Source: UBA7672 sp963738625 (GTDB lineage Bacteria > Pseudomonadota > Alphaproteobacteria > Caulobacterales > Hyphomonadaceae). Taken from it: 64,000 nucleotides of DNA. The notes under the pieces were generated by a model. The model worked only from the letters and a program-made list of their open reading frames with translations. It did no database searches and was not told the origin of the DNA. The stretch lies in contig CAVTXH010000020.1 of assembly GCA_963738625.1 (NCBI GenBank), forward strand, positions 124,001 to 188,000, given 5' to 3'. The stretch's first letter is position 1, and each line of letters begins with the position of its first letter. The position numbers and the translations under genes were made by a program. This document shows positions 39,401 through 47,178 of the stretch, in pieces.

Positions 39401-39614
39401 GGCGGTGAAGGCGTCGGTGCGCGCGGGCAACGTTTATGTGAACCGCTCGATCATCGGCGCCGTCGTCGGCGTACAGCCGTTCGGCGGCATGGGCCTGTCA
39501 GGCACCGGACCCAAGGCGGGCGGGCCGCACTATGTGGCGCGCTTTGCGACCGAGCGCGCCGTGACGGTCAACATCGCCGCGCAGGGCGGGGACCCGACGC
39601 TGCTCAACCTGTAG
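36444..39614 (+). CDS. putA: Bifunctional proline dehydrogenase / L-glutamate gamma-semialdehyde dehydrogenase
   Basis: 1056 residues. Roughly residues 150-500 form the FAD-dependent proline dehydrogenase barrel (GISVKLSALHPAY, RLVKGAYWDSEVK, YEFQRLHGMG). Residues 570-1040 form the NAD-dependent aldehyde dehydrogenase, with the catalytic Cys near 847 in SAGQRCSALR and the Glu in IAETGG. The product is channelled between the two sites. There is no N-terminal ribbon-helix-helix domain, so it is a purely catalytic, branch-B-like PutA that does not repress its own gene. Start may be the ATG at 36486, 14 codons in. Stop abuts the convergent amidohydrolase. Confidence 0.96.
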   Translation: MAILASPAAGFGSPMSKVITSSARSPDALDAGKFEDEGRRIAELLASPALDAAERRAASAAARDIILKARAETRRSGAMETFLEEFGLSNPEGLALMCLAEALLRVPDADTADALIAEKITSGDWADHRGKSDSLLVNASTWGLMLTGRIVQPPEDAASDPASFMQRMVREAGEPVIRAAMMQAMRIMGGQFVMGRTIREAIRRGERTVKKGEAATHSYDMLGEGARTMADAKRYFDSYANAIHEVGAAKTGPTPEAADGISVKLSALHPAYRAVQGARVHRELYPQVLELAKQAAKANINFTLDAEEADRLVLSLELLERLAGEKELANWTGLGLAVQAYQKRAETLVGWLANLAKTSKRRLMVRLVKGAYWDSEVKRAQVEGQSDYPVFTTKQATDVSYLACAKALLAAGPSIYPQFATHNAHSLAAVDLMAKRAGVSAYEFQRLHGMGGALYHAAGRERAVRVYAPVGAHQDLLPYLVRRLLENGANTSFVHSFLDEDVPADKIATDPYTLLTASPGRHPRIPSPPHIYGMSRLNSRGLDLSQSQARERLVAAVAALDAAGPIEAGPIVAGKAVRGEAEYVRVPAESARVAGRVAPATAADVDAAYTSASAFQPAWNAVGGPKRADLLTAMADALEQDSDRLMAILAREGGKTLDDCIAEVREAVDFCRYYAAEAETKFAGLQALPGPAGETNGLEMMGRGVFVCISPWNFPLAIFTGQIAAALAAGNTVLAKPAEQTPLIAFEAVKLFHAAGLPVEALHLLTGDGKVGAKLTADPRCGGVAFTGSTEVARTINRTLAAKDTAIAPLIAETGGLNAMFCDTTALKEQVVDDVVMSAFRSAGQRCSALRILFLPHETADDILEMLKGALGVLSMGDPADPSTDVGPIIDDEARGLLLKHMERMRDQASRIYQADIGQLSHKGTFFAPAIVELSSLDQIDREVFGPILHVVRYDPDDVETVGEALSAKGYGLTLGIHSRLEGFAEAVKASVRAGNVYVNRSIIGAVVGVQPFGGMGLSGTGPKAGGPHYVARFATERAVTVNIAAQGGDPTLLNL

Positions 39615-40916
39615 CTACTGCTTGTAGACCTTCCCGCCCTTCATCACGAAGTCGACGGACTCGAGCTGGCGCACGTCGGCCAGCGGGTCGCCGTCGACGG
39701 CGATGATGTCGGCGGCCTTGCCGGCGGCGATCGAGCCGATCTCTGCGGTGAGGCCGAAATGGTCGGCGGCGCTGATGGTCGCGGCCCTGATGGCTTCGAG
39801 CGGGGTGAAGCCGGCTTTCACCATCAGCGCGAATTCCTGCGCGTTGTCGCCATGGGCGGAGACGCCGGTGTCGGTGCCGAATGCCACTTTCACGCCGGCG
39901 AGGCGCATGCGGCGCGCCATGTCGAGCATGCGGGGGCCGGCCTCGCGCGCCTTGGCCTGCTGGACCGGCGTGAGGAAGGAGTTCGGCTTGTCGCTTTCGC
40001 GGAGCACGAAGTCGCCGGCGAGAAGCGTGGGCACCAGATAGGCGCCGTTCTGCTTGAAGAGTTTGGCGGACTCCGCGTCGGCGAACGTGCCGTGCTCAAT
40101 GGAATCGCCGCCCGCCTTGAGGAAGCTGTTTATGCCGTCGACGCCGTGGGCGTGGGCGGTGACCTTCCGGCCCATGGCGTGGGCGGCTTCGACGATGGCT
40201 TTGAGTTCGTCGTCGGAGAATTGCTGGCCGAGGCCGGCCGCGGTCTGCGAGAGCACGCCGCCGGTGGCGGTGATCTTGATGATGTCGGCGCCGTCGCGAA
40301 CGCGTTCGCGCACGGCGCGGCGGCAATCGTCGGCGCCGGAGCAGACGCCGGGGCCGCGCAGGATGTCGGCGAGCTGGCGCGGCATGCCGTTGGCGTCGCC
40401 GTGTCCGCCATGGACGCTGATCGCGCCGGCGGAAGCGATGATGCGCGGTCCAGGAATTATGCCGCGCGCCGTGCCGTTGCGCAGGGCGAGGACGGCCTGG
40501 GCGTCGCCGCCGAGGTCAGCGACGGTGGTGAAGCCCGCTTCGAGCGTCTTGCGGGCGTAGCCTGCGCCGTCGATGGCGGCGTCGGCGCTGGTCTTGAGGA
40601 ATTCGTTGATGCGGCTGTCGGGGCCCTGTTCGTCGGTGAGGTGGACATGGCTGTCGATGAGGCCGGGCAGGACGAAGGCGCTGCGGAGGTTGACGACGGT
40701 CGCGCCCGCGGGTGCGGAGTAACCGGCGGTGACGCTGACGATGCGGCCGCCGCGGACGAGGATGGATTGTTCGGTGAGGACGCGCCCGCTGGCGGGGTCG
40801 GCGAGGAGACGGCCAGCCTGGATGACGGTGTCGGCAGCGGCCGGCGCAGGCTGCTGCGCGGTCGCGGCGTAGCCGAGCAGGGCGATAATCGCCACTGACA
40901 GAGCGGCAAGTTTCAT
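39615..40916 (-). CDS. Secreted amidohydrolase (imidazolonepropionase/prolidase-like)
   Basis: 433 residues with a signal peptide ending in ATAQ. The metal-dependent amidohydrolase barrel has the HxH ligands in DSHVHL, a carboxylatable lysine in ADIIKITATGG, His in VTAHAHGVDG and SIEHGTF, and the final Asp in AFGTDTGVSAHG. Similar exported enzymes have been described as Xaa-Pro or Xaa-Arg dipeptidases. Its location next to putA would fit release of proline from peptides, but this is inference. A start four codons earlier is also possible. Confidence 0.9.
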   Translation of the reverse strand: MKLAALSVAIIALLGYAATAQQPAPAAADTVIQAGRLLADPASGRVLTEQSILVRGGRIVSVTAGYSAPAGATVVNLRSAFVLPGLIDSHVHLTDEQGPDSRINEFLKTSADAAIDGAGYARKTLEAGFTTVADLGGDAQAVLALRNGTARGIIPGPRIIASAGAISVHGGHGDANGMPRQLADILRGPGVCSGADDCRRAVRERVRDGADIIKITATGGVLSQTAAGLGQQFSDDELKAIVEAAHAMGRKVTAHAHGVDGINSFLKAGGDSIEHGTFADAESAKLFKQNGAYLVPTLLAGDFVLRESDKPNSFLTPVQQAKAREAGPRMLDMARRMRLAGVKVAFGTDTGVSAHGDNAQEFALMVKAGFTPLEAIRAATISAADHFGLTAEIGSIAAGKAADIIAVDGDPLADVRQLESVDFVMKGGKVYKQ

Positions 40917-41087
40917 CCGGTGCGGCATGCTTGGCCCTCCTGACCCGTGCCGACCGTAGCGTGGCGTAGCGCTGGGCGTCGAGCGGATGCGGGCGATGTC
41001 ACGGCCGGTTCAAGTCTGCCGCGGATAGGGGGATTGACTATTTCACTTTCTAATGAAAAGTACTTTCTGTAAACCACGGAGAGTCAC

Positions 41088-41672
41088 ATGCGGTCTATGG
41101 TCGTTGTTGTTCTTGCCGGCGTTGCTTTGTTTGGCGTCACGCCGGCGTTCGCCCAGCAGGGCTATGATCCGGCGCCTAGGATCGCCGCGCAGAAGGAGGC
41201 GATGAAGGCGCTCTCCTTCCTCGACGGCGAATGGCGCGGGTCGGCCAAGTCGCTGCGCGACGATGGCGGATGGCATTCGATGGTGCAGACCGAGCGCGTC
41301 GGGCCGATGCTCGATGGCGCGGTGAAGGTGGTCGAGGGCAGGGGTCACGAGGCGGATGGCCGGCTGAGCTTCAACGCGTTCGCGGTGATCTCGTACGATC
41401 CGGACAAGAAGACCTATTCGATGCGCTCCTACACGGCGGGCCGGATGGGCGATTATCAGATCCAGCCGACGCCGACGGGCTTCACCTGGGAGATCCCGGT
41501 CGGGCCGCAGATGACCATCCATTACGAGGCGACGGTGAAGGACGGCGTGTGGACCGAGGTCGGCACGCGGGTCATGAAATCCGGCGGCGAGCCGGTGAAG
41601 TTCATCGAATTCTCAGTGACGCGCCTCGGTGACACGGCCTGGCCGGCAGCCGGCTTTGTCGGCCCCAAGTAA
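41088..41672 (+). CDS. Secreted DUF1579-like protein
   Basis: 194 residues with a signal peptide (MRSMVVVVLAGVALFGVTPAFA). The mature part begins a LSFLDGEWRGSAKS motif and shows alternating strands (YSMRSYTAGRMGDYQ, TIHYEATVKDGVW), consistent with a lipocalin-like or DUF1579 beta barrel. Its opening motif resembles that of the smaller protein at 1394-1879. Function unknown; probably periplasmic. ATG follows GGAGAG at good spacing. Confidence 0.8.
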   Translation: MRSMVVVVLAGVALFGVTPAFAQQGYDPAPRIAAQKEAMKALSFLDGEWRGSAKSLRDDGGWHSMVQTERVGPMLDGAVKVVEGRGHEADGRLSFNAFAVISYDPDKKTYSMRSYTAGRMGDYQIQPTPTGFTWEIPVGPQMTIHYEATVKDGVWTEVGTRVMKSGGEPVKFIEFSVTRLGDTAWPAAGFVGPK

Positions 41673-41997
41673 TAGCGGGCTCAAATCCAGAATTCTGGGA
41701 GTGGTTCGGATCGACCGGGTGTCCGGGAGGCCCGTGGACGGGCATGTCCAGGAGGCCCCGGGACCGCCCGAGTCGACCGAGCCCGGGCGTATGCGCCGTC
41801 AATGGTTAACGGGGCTTAAATCCGCTAAATTCTCTCCGGTGGATAAGCGAAAAGATTCCCGGCCCAGCCCCGTTGACGGTCCATTAGGGTTAGGCGTCAC
41901 TATATGTAGCGTCGGGGCTGGCGCCGGATACCAATCAGTTGGGTTTTCGCCAGTCGCGGCCGCAATTAATCTATTTGGCCCCCAACGAGAGTGGTCC
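41673..41997. promoter_or_regulatory. nrdA upstream region
   Basis: About 325 bases with no gene, although the nrdA frame is open through most of it. It contains the NrdR box at 41897-41912 and, near 41807-41820, two TTAA half-sites separated by 6 bases (one fewer than the usual CtrA spacing). The nrdA promoter should lie here. Confidence 0.5.
41897..41912 (+). promoter_or_regulatory. NrdR box upstream of nrdA
   Basis: TCACTATATGTAGCGT matches the NrdR consensus ACACWATATATWGTGT at 13 of 16 positions. A second copy at the expected 31-32-base offset is poor (9 of 16). It lies 86 bases before the nrdA start, and boxes also occur before nrdB. Confidence 0.7.
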
Positions 41998-43858
41998 ATG
42001 TCCGCTGAAGCCATCACCACCGTCGAAAAAACCACCCTTCGCCGCGGGAAGCCCAAAGCGCATGGCAACCTTCGACTGGTCGGGGGGATCAAGATTGATC
42101 CCTCTAGGGACGCGCTCCTGACGGATTTCGGCAAGAAGACGCTGGATGATCGTTACGTGCTTCCTGGCGAGACCTACCAGGACATGTTTGCCCGAGTCGC
42201 GACCGCCTATTCGGACGATAGCGAGCACGCGCAACGGATATATGACTACATTTCAAAGCTGTGGTTCATGCCGGCGACGCCTGTTCTGTCGAATGGCGGC
42301 GCTGACCGCGGCCTGCCGATTTCCTGCTTCCTGAACGGCGTCTCCGATTCGCTCGACGGCATCGTCGCGACCTGGAACGAGAATGTCTGGCTGGCCTCCA
42401 ATGGCGGCGGCATCGGCACCTATTGGGGTTCGGTCCGCTCGATCGGCGAGAAGGTCGGCCAGAACGGGCAGACATCCGGCATCATCCCCTTCATCCGCGT
42501 GATGGATTCGCTGACGCTGGCGATCAGCCAGGGTTCGCTGCGCCGCGGCTCGGCGGCCTGCTATCTCGACATCCATCATCCGGAAATCGAGGAGTTCCTC
42601 GAGATCCGCAAGCCGGCGGGCGATTTCAACCGGAAATCCCTGAATCTCCACCACGGCATCAACATCACGGACGAGTTCATGGAAGCCGTCCGCCAGGACG
42701 CGGCGTTCCCGCTGAAGTCGCCGAAATCCGGCCTGCCGGTGAAGGAAGTGAGCGCGCGCAAGCTGTGGCAGAAGATCCTGGAGCTCCGGATGGCCACGGG
42801 CGAGCCCTATCTGATCTTCTCCGACACGGTGAACAATGCGATGCCGGCGCACCAGCGCCAGCTCGGGTTTAAGGTTCGCCAGTCGAATCTCTGCTCCGAG
42901 ATCATGCTCCACACGGGCCTCGACCATCTTGGGCGAGGACCGCACGGCGGTCTGCTGCCTCTCGTCGGTCAACGCCGAGAAATTCCTCGAATGGAAGGGT
43001 AATGAGCTGTTCCTCGAGGACGTATTCCGCTTCCTCGACAACGTGCTCGAAGACTTCATCGAGCGCGCGCCGAAGGAAATGGAGCGCGCGGTCTATTCGG
43101 CCAAGCGCGAGCGGTCGGTCGGCCTCGGCCTGATGGGCTTCCACTCCTTCCTGCAAAGCCAGGGCGTCGCGATGGAATCGGCGACGGCGAAGGCCTGGAA
43201 CAATGTGATGTTCAAGCACCTTCGCCGCGGCGCTGATGCTGCCTCGGTGAAACTGGCGAAGGAACGCGGTCCATGCCCGGACGCCGCCGATTGCGGCGTG
43301 ATGGCGCGCTTCTCCCACAAGCTGGCAATCGCGCCGACGGCGTCGATCTCGATCATCTGCGGCGGCACGTCGGCCGGCATCGAGCCGATCCCGGCCAACA
43401 TCTATACCCACAAGACGCTGTCGGGCTCGTTCTCGGTCAAGAACCCCTTCCTCGAGGCGGTGCTGGAGAAGACCTCCAACAACACGCCGGCGACCTGGGC
43501 CTCGATCCTCGAGCACGAGGGTTCGGTCCAGCACCTCGATTTCCTGACCGAGCACGAGAAGCTGGTGTTCCGCACCGCCTTCGAGATCGACCAGCGCTGG
43601 ATCATCGAGCTGGCGGCCGACCGGACCCCCTATATCTGCCAGTCCCAGTCGCTGAACCTGTTCCTGGCGGCCGACATCGACAAATGGGACCTCCACATGC
43701 TGCACTGGACGGCGTGGGAGAAGGGGCTGAAGTCGCTCTACTACTGCCGTTCCAAATCGATACAGCGTGCCGGATTCGCGGGCTCGGACCGGGATGCCAG
43801 CACCCTCGACATGGGCCGGGGCAAGACCGACTACGAAGAGTGCCTCGCCTGCCAGTAG
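41998..43858 (+). CDS. nrdA: Class Ia ribonucleoside-diphosphate reductase, large subunit (one apparent frameshift)
   Basis: About 619 residues after correction. The thiyl-radical cysteine is Cys299 in QSNLCSEI, the partner cysteines are in PISCFLN and CCLSSVN, and the C-terminal redox pair is in EECLACQ. The N-terminus has no ATP-cone: conserved sequence begins at LTDFGKKTLDDRYVLPGE. It makes deoxyribonucleotides with NrdB and thioredoxin. An extra G at about 42932 (GGG for GG) breaks the frame between the two active-site cysteines; a true mutation there would abolish activity. RBS GAGAG precedes the ATG. A terminator follows at 43894. Confidence 0.95.
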
Positions 43859-43893
43859 AGCGATTTTGACGATTTGTTGCACTGCACACGAAC

Positions 43894-43920
43894 AAAAGGC
43901 GGCCTGCAGGCCGCCTTTTT
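43894..43920 (+). terminator. Intrinsic terminator after nrdA
   Basis: A perfect 7-bp GC stem (43898-43904 with 43909-43915), TGCA loop and five Ts, preceded by four As that could pair with them. It separates nrdA from the following genes, so nrdB needs its own promoter. Confidence 0.9.
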
Positions 43921-44096
43921 GCAATTTGCCCCACAGGAACCGAGGTGTTGTCCCTTGTGTGTTTCTGTCTTAACCTTTCGGTTAGACGTCCGACTTTGGA
44001 TAGGCGTGGGGAACAGAATTCCACCTTTTCCGTTATGGAATTGGTAAGAAGCTGAGTTCACGCTCGGGGACTTCGGTGTCTGGGACGAGCAGTTAA

Positions 44097-44858
44097 ATGA
44101 TTGCCAGTCTTGCAGGTAGTTTTGTCATCGCGTCGTGCCTCAGTTGCACGGCTCCCCCCAAGGATTCGGAGCTGAAGCTCCTCAATCTGGGGCCTGTCCA
44201 GCCTGTGGGGGGCGTGCAGGCCTTTCAAGGCGGCGACAAAAATATCGACTCCGTTTTCGCATCGAGCCATGAAACGGATTTCCGCCTTCCGCTGAAGATC
44301 GGCAACGATTTCAGCCCCTCGAACTGGTCGCGCCCGAAAGAGGCCGCGCGGTTTGAGGCGCTAGATCTTGCTACGCCGCAGCCGGTCCGCGCCATGCGCG
44401 GCGATCTCTGGAGCGCCGAAGTTTCGTTCTCGGCTTCCGGCGAGCGCACCGGTCTCGGCCTCGACGTCGCATTCGCGCCGCGAGCGCAGATCCAGCGCGA
44501 TCAGGCCGGCGGCAACGTCGCCCGGACCGGCGCCGAGGTTCGCCTCGGCACGAATCTGGTCGATCGCGACCTGCGCGGCACCAAGGCGCCGCAGCCTTCC
44601 TGGTATTTCTTCGTCGGCGCCGATAACGAAGCGCTGGTGTGGAACGTCGCCGACAAGCAGGCGATGAACGGCCTCGCGCTTCGCGACCAGGCCACGGTCG
44701 GCGACCTTCAGGCGGGCATCGCCTGGTCGACCGGCGTTGGCGGCCAGATGTCTTTCGGCCTCGTCGAGCGTGAGCTCGAGTTCAACGACATCGCGGGCAA
44801 CCGTGACGTGAAGCGGAAAGACCATTTCGCGGCGTTCAGCTTCACACTGCACCACTAG
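44097..44858 (+). CDS. Outer-membrane beta-barrel-like protein between nrdA and nrdB
   Basis: 253 residues. The N-terminus (MIASLAGSFVIASCLSC) is a signal with two candidate lipobox cysteines. Most of the chain consists of alternating-residue strands, such as WSAEVSFSASGERTGLGLDVAFAP and PSWYFFVGADNEALVWNV, and it ends FAAFSFTLHH, reminiscent of outer-membrane barrels with a terminal aromatic pattern. LpxR/DUF2219-like proteins share this look, but I see no diagnostic catalytic motif. It has no obvious connection with ribonucleotide reduction. Confidence 0.7.
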   Translation: MIASLAGSFVIASCLSCTAPPKDSELKLLNLGPVQPVGGVQAFQGGDKNIDSVFASSHETDFRLPLKIGNDFSPSNWSRPKEAARFEALDLATPQPVRAMRGDLWSAEVSFSASGERTGLGLDVAFAPRAQIQRDQAGGNVARTGAEVRLGTNLVDRDLRGTKAPQPSWYFFVGADNEALVWNVADKQAMNGLALRDQATVGDLQAGIAWSTGVGGQMSFGLVERELEFNDIAGNRDVKRKDHFAAFSFTLHH

Positions 44859-45069
44859 ATTTCAGCTACTCGCACGCAATCTTGGCAATCGATCCTGACG
44901 GGCCGCGAAAGCGGCCCGAACCGTTTCCGGCGGGCCGTTGGGGCGAGTCGTCTGCGCCGCTGCGCGCTCCCATTTCGTTGTGGACGAAGCGGAACACGGC
45001 TCTGGCCTCGAAAGCGCGTTGTGCCAGACTCATCCCGCGTAGCGGCGTAAGATTGCGTCAACCCTTGTG

Positions 45070-45085
45070 CCTCAACATATAGTGT
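45070..45085 (+). promoter_or_regulatory. NrdR box 1 upstream of nrdB
   Basis: CCTCAACATATAGTGT matches 13 of 16 positions of the NrdR consensus. It is exactly 32 bases upstream of a second box, the usual tandem spacing of three helical turns. Confidence 0.8.
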
Positions 45086-45101
45086 TTGTGACACGTTGCT
45101 G

Positions 45102-45117
45102 ACCCGAGATATGGTGT
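45102..45117 (+). promoter_or_regulatory. NrdR box 2 upstream of nrdB
   Basis: ACCCGAGATATGGTGT matches 12 of 16 positions of the NrdR consensus, in phase with box 1. It ends 31 bases before the nrdB ATG and so may overlap the transcription start. Confidence 0.75.
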
Positions 45118-45148
45118 TCAGCTCTATTTCGACCGGCTGGAGGAATCG

Positions 45149-46198
45149 ATGTCCGACCCAAGCAAGCCTGCTGCCCCGATCATCGGCGCGCGTCCCGGCC
45201 TGCTGACGTCATCGCATTCCTACAAGCCGTTCCGGTACCCCTGGGCCTATGACTTCTGGAAGCGCCAGCAGCAGATTCACTGGATGCCGGAAGAGGTCCC
45301 CCTCGGCGAGGACGTGAAGGACTGGGCGAGCAAGCTCGACGACCAGGAGCGCAACCTGCTGACGCAGATTTTCCGCTTCTTCACGCAGTCCGACGTCGAA
45401 GTGAACGACAACTACATGGAGCGCTACAGCCGCGTCTTCAAACCGACCGAGATCAAGATGATGCTGGCGGCGTTCTCGAACATCGAGACCGTCCACATCG
45501 CGGCCTACGCGCTTTTGCTCGAGACGATCGGCATGCCGGACACGGAGTTCTCGGCCTTCAACCAGTACAAGGAGATGAAGGACAAGCACGACTACATGCA
45601 GAAGTTCGGGGTCGAGAATGACGCCGATATCCTTCGCACGGTCGCCATGTTCGGCGCCTTCACCGAAGGCCTGCAGCTGTTTGCTTCGTTCGCGATGCTG
45701 ATGAACTTCCCGCGCTTCAACAAGATGAAGGGCATGGGGCAGATCGTGTCGTGGTCGGTGCGCGACGAAAGCCTGCACTGCGAGGGCATGATCCGCGTCT
45801 TCCACACATTGGCGGCCGAAACGGGCGCACTGACGAAAGCGGTGAAGGAGGATATCGCCGACTGCTGCAGGACGGTGGTCGGTCTCGAAGACAACTTCAT
45901 CGATCTCGCCTTCTCAATGGGCCCGGTGCAGGGCATGACCGCGGCCGACATCAAGAAGTACATCCGTTACATCGCCGATTGGCGGATGGGTCAGCTCAAG
46001 ATGCAGCCGATCTTTGGCGTGAAGGAGCATCCGATCCCCTGGCTGTCGGAGATCCTCAACGGCGTCGAGCACGCGAATTTCTTCGAACAACGCGCGACGG
46101 AATACTCCAAAGGGGCGACTGGCGGGGACTGGCACGGCGCGGACGGCGTGTGGGCCAACTTCGACAAGACCATCAAGAACAAGGTGGCGGCCGAGTAG
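45149..46198 (+). CDS. nrdB: Class Ia ribonucleoside-diphosphate reductase, small subunit
   Basis: 349 residues. The radical tyrosine is Tyr120: the spacing ETVHIAAY reproduces the E-x2-H-x3-Y pattern around E. coli Tyr122, with Glu113 and His116 as iron ligands. Later ligands are in FTEGLQLF and RDESLHCEG. It holds the diferric-tyrosyl cofactor that starts the radical chain to NrdA. There is no ATP-cone. The C-terminus ends KTIKNKVAAE and lacks the acidic/Phe-Leu tail seen in enteric R2. Two NrdR boxes lie just upstream, so NrdR should repress it when dATP is high. Confidence 0.96.
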   Translation: MSDPSKPAAPIIGARPGLLTSSHSYKPFRYPWAYDFWKRQQQIHWMPEEVPLGEDVKDWASKLDDQERNLLTQIFRFFTQSDVEVNDNYMERYSRVFKPTEIKMMLAAFSNIETVHIAAYALLLETIGMPDTEFSAFNQYKEMKDKHDYMQKFGVENDADILRTVAMFGAFTEGLQLFASFAMLMNFPRFNKMKGMGQIVSWSVRDESLHCEGMIRVFHTLAAETGALTKAVKEDIADCCRTVVGLEDNFIDLAFSMGPVQGMTAADIKKYIRYIADWRMGQLKMQPIFGVKEHPIPWLSEILNGVEHANFFEQRATEYSKGATGGDWHGADGVWANFDKTIKNKVAAE

Positions 46199-46342
46199 GG
46201 CGATGTTTCTTCGCCTCGCGGCGCTATTCATGCATGGTTTTCCCGGGTTAACGACAAGCGCCATATTTCCGGGCGTTTGAAACCCTATATGAAAGGACGA
46301 CGTTCATAGTGACGTCGCACCTTGCCCCTGGGAGAGTCCCCA

Positions 46343-46663
46343 ATGTCGTCTTCTACAAGCACGTCCGGCAACGGCGCTCCTGGCGCCAACGCCATGAAAA
46401 CAGATTTCGAGGCCCTCAAGAACGACATGAAGGCCCTGCGCGCCGATCTCGCCGCTCTGGTCAAGGACACCGGCGTCATTGCGAGCGAAGAAGCCAAACG
46501 CCAAGCGGCGCGCGCCAGCAAGCTTGCTGAAGGCGCGCGCGACCAAGCCTCCGAATACAAAGACGTGCTCGAAGACAAGGTCCGCGAGCATCCCTTCGCG
46601 GCTGTCGGCATTGCGCTTGCCGCCGGGTTCGTCCTGGCCGCCCTGACAAGCAGCCGCCGTTAG
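46343..46663 (+). CDS. DUF883/ElaB-YqjD-like membrane-anchored protein
   Basis: 106 residues. A Ser/Gly-rich start is followed by a long charged helix (DFEALKNDMKALRADLAALVKD...ASEEAKRQAARASKLAEGARDQASEYKD) and a C-terminal transmembrane helix (HPFAAVGIALAAGFVLAALT) with a basic end, as in ElaB/YqjD proteins that bind ribosomes at the membrane in stationary phase. GGGAGAG precedes the ATG. The following small membrane protein is probably in the same operon, 34 bases downstream. Confidence 0.85.
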   Translation: MSSSTSTSGNGAPGANAMKTDFEALKNDMKALRADLAALVKDTGVIASEEAKRQAARASKLAEGARDQASEYKDVLEDKVREHPFAAVGIALAAGFVLAALTSSRR

Positions 46664-46697
46664 CAGCGGCCCGGAGGCGGGCCAACCGGGGACGTCA

Positions 46698-47117
46698 GTG
46701 ATCTGGAAAATTCTGGAGCAAGCGAAGGGCGTCGCAATCGCAGCCGGCGCCGCAAGCCTGCTGGCCCTCGCTGGCGTCTTCACGCTTGCCGCCGCCGTCG
46801 CCGCAACACTCGCCGTCTGGGTGCCGTGGCCGGCTGCTTTGGCCATCACCGCGGTCGGATTTCTCGCGACCGCGGCGATCGCGATGTGGATCGGCGTCCA
46901 GCCGGACCGGCCCAAGACCGACGAGGACGACGACCATCAGGCCTCTGACGCCGCGCTGGCCCTGGTCGACCTGCCCATGGAAGCGGCCAAGAAGCTCATC
47001 ACCCAGCGGCCCATAGCGGCCGTGGTGCTGGTTACGGGCTTCGGGCTGCTGCTTGCACGCAGGCCGCAGGTCGCCATGCGGGTGGTGGACAAGATCCTCG
47101 AGCGCTTCGGCGGGTGA
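46698..47117 (+). CDS. Small membrane protein, phage-holin-superfamily III/DUF1469-like
   Basis: 139 residues starting at a GTG. Two adjacent hydrophobic helices (KGVAIAAGAASLLALAGVFTLAAAVAATLAVWV and WPAALAITAVGFLATAAIAMWIG) are followed by an acidic linker and a third hydrophobic piece (RPIAAVVLVTGFGLLLARRP). Such proteins often accompany DUF883 genes, as here, and may act together in membrane stress. Family assignment is from topology and neighbourhood only. Confidence 0.75.
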   Translation: MIWKILEQAKGVAIAAGAASLLALAGVFTLAAAVAATLAVWVPWPAALAITAVGFLATAAIAMWIGVQPDRPKTDEDDDHQASDAALALVDLPMEAAKKLITQRPIAAVVLVTGFGLLLARRPQVAMRVVDKILERFGG

Positions 47118-47178
47118 GCGACAATAGGCGCCGGACCGACGAATTGACGCCGGGGCCGGGTATCCCCATTCTTCCAAG

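Noticed and set aside
41807..41820. CtrA site upstream of nrdA
   Set aside because: Two TTAA half-sites are present but separated by 6 bases instead of 7, so I do not annotate it as a site.
41629..41997. N-terminal extension of nrdA
   Set aside because: The open frame upstream lacks conservation, contains the NrdR box, and a good start with GAGAG exists at 41998.
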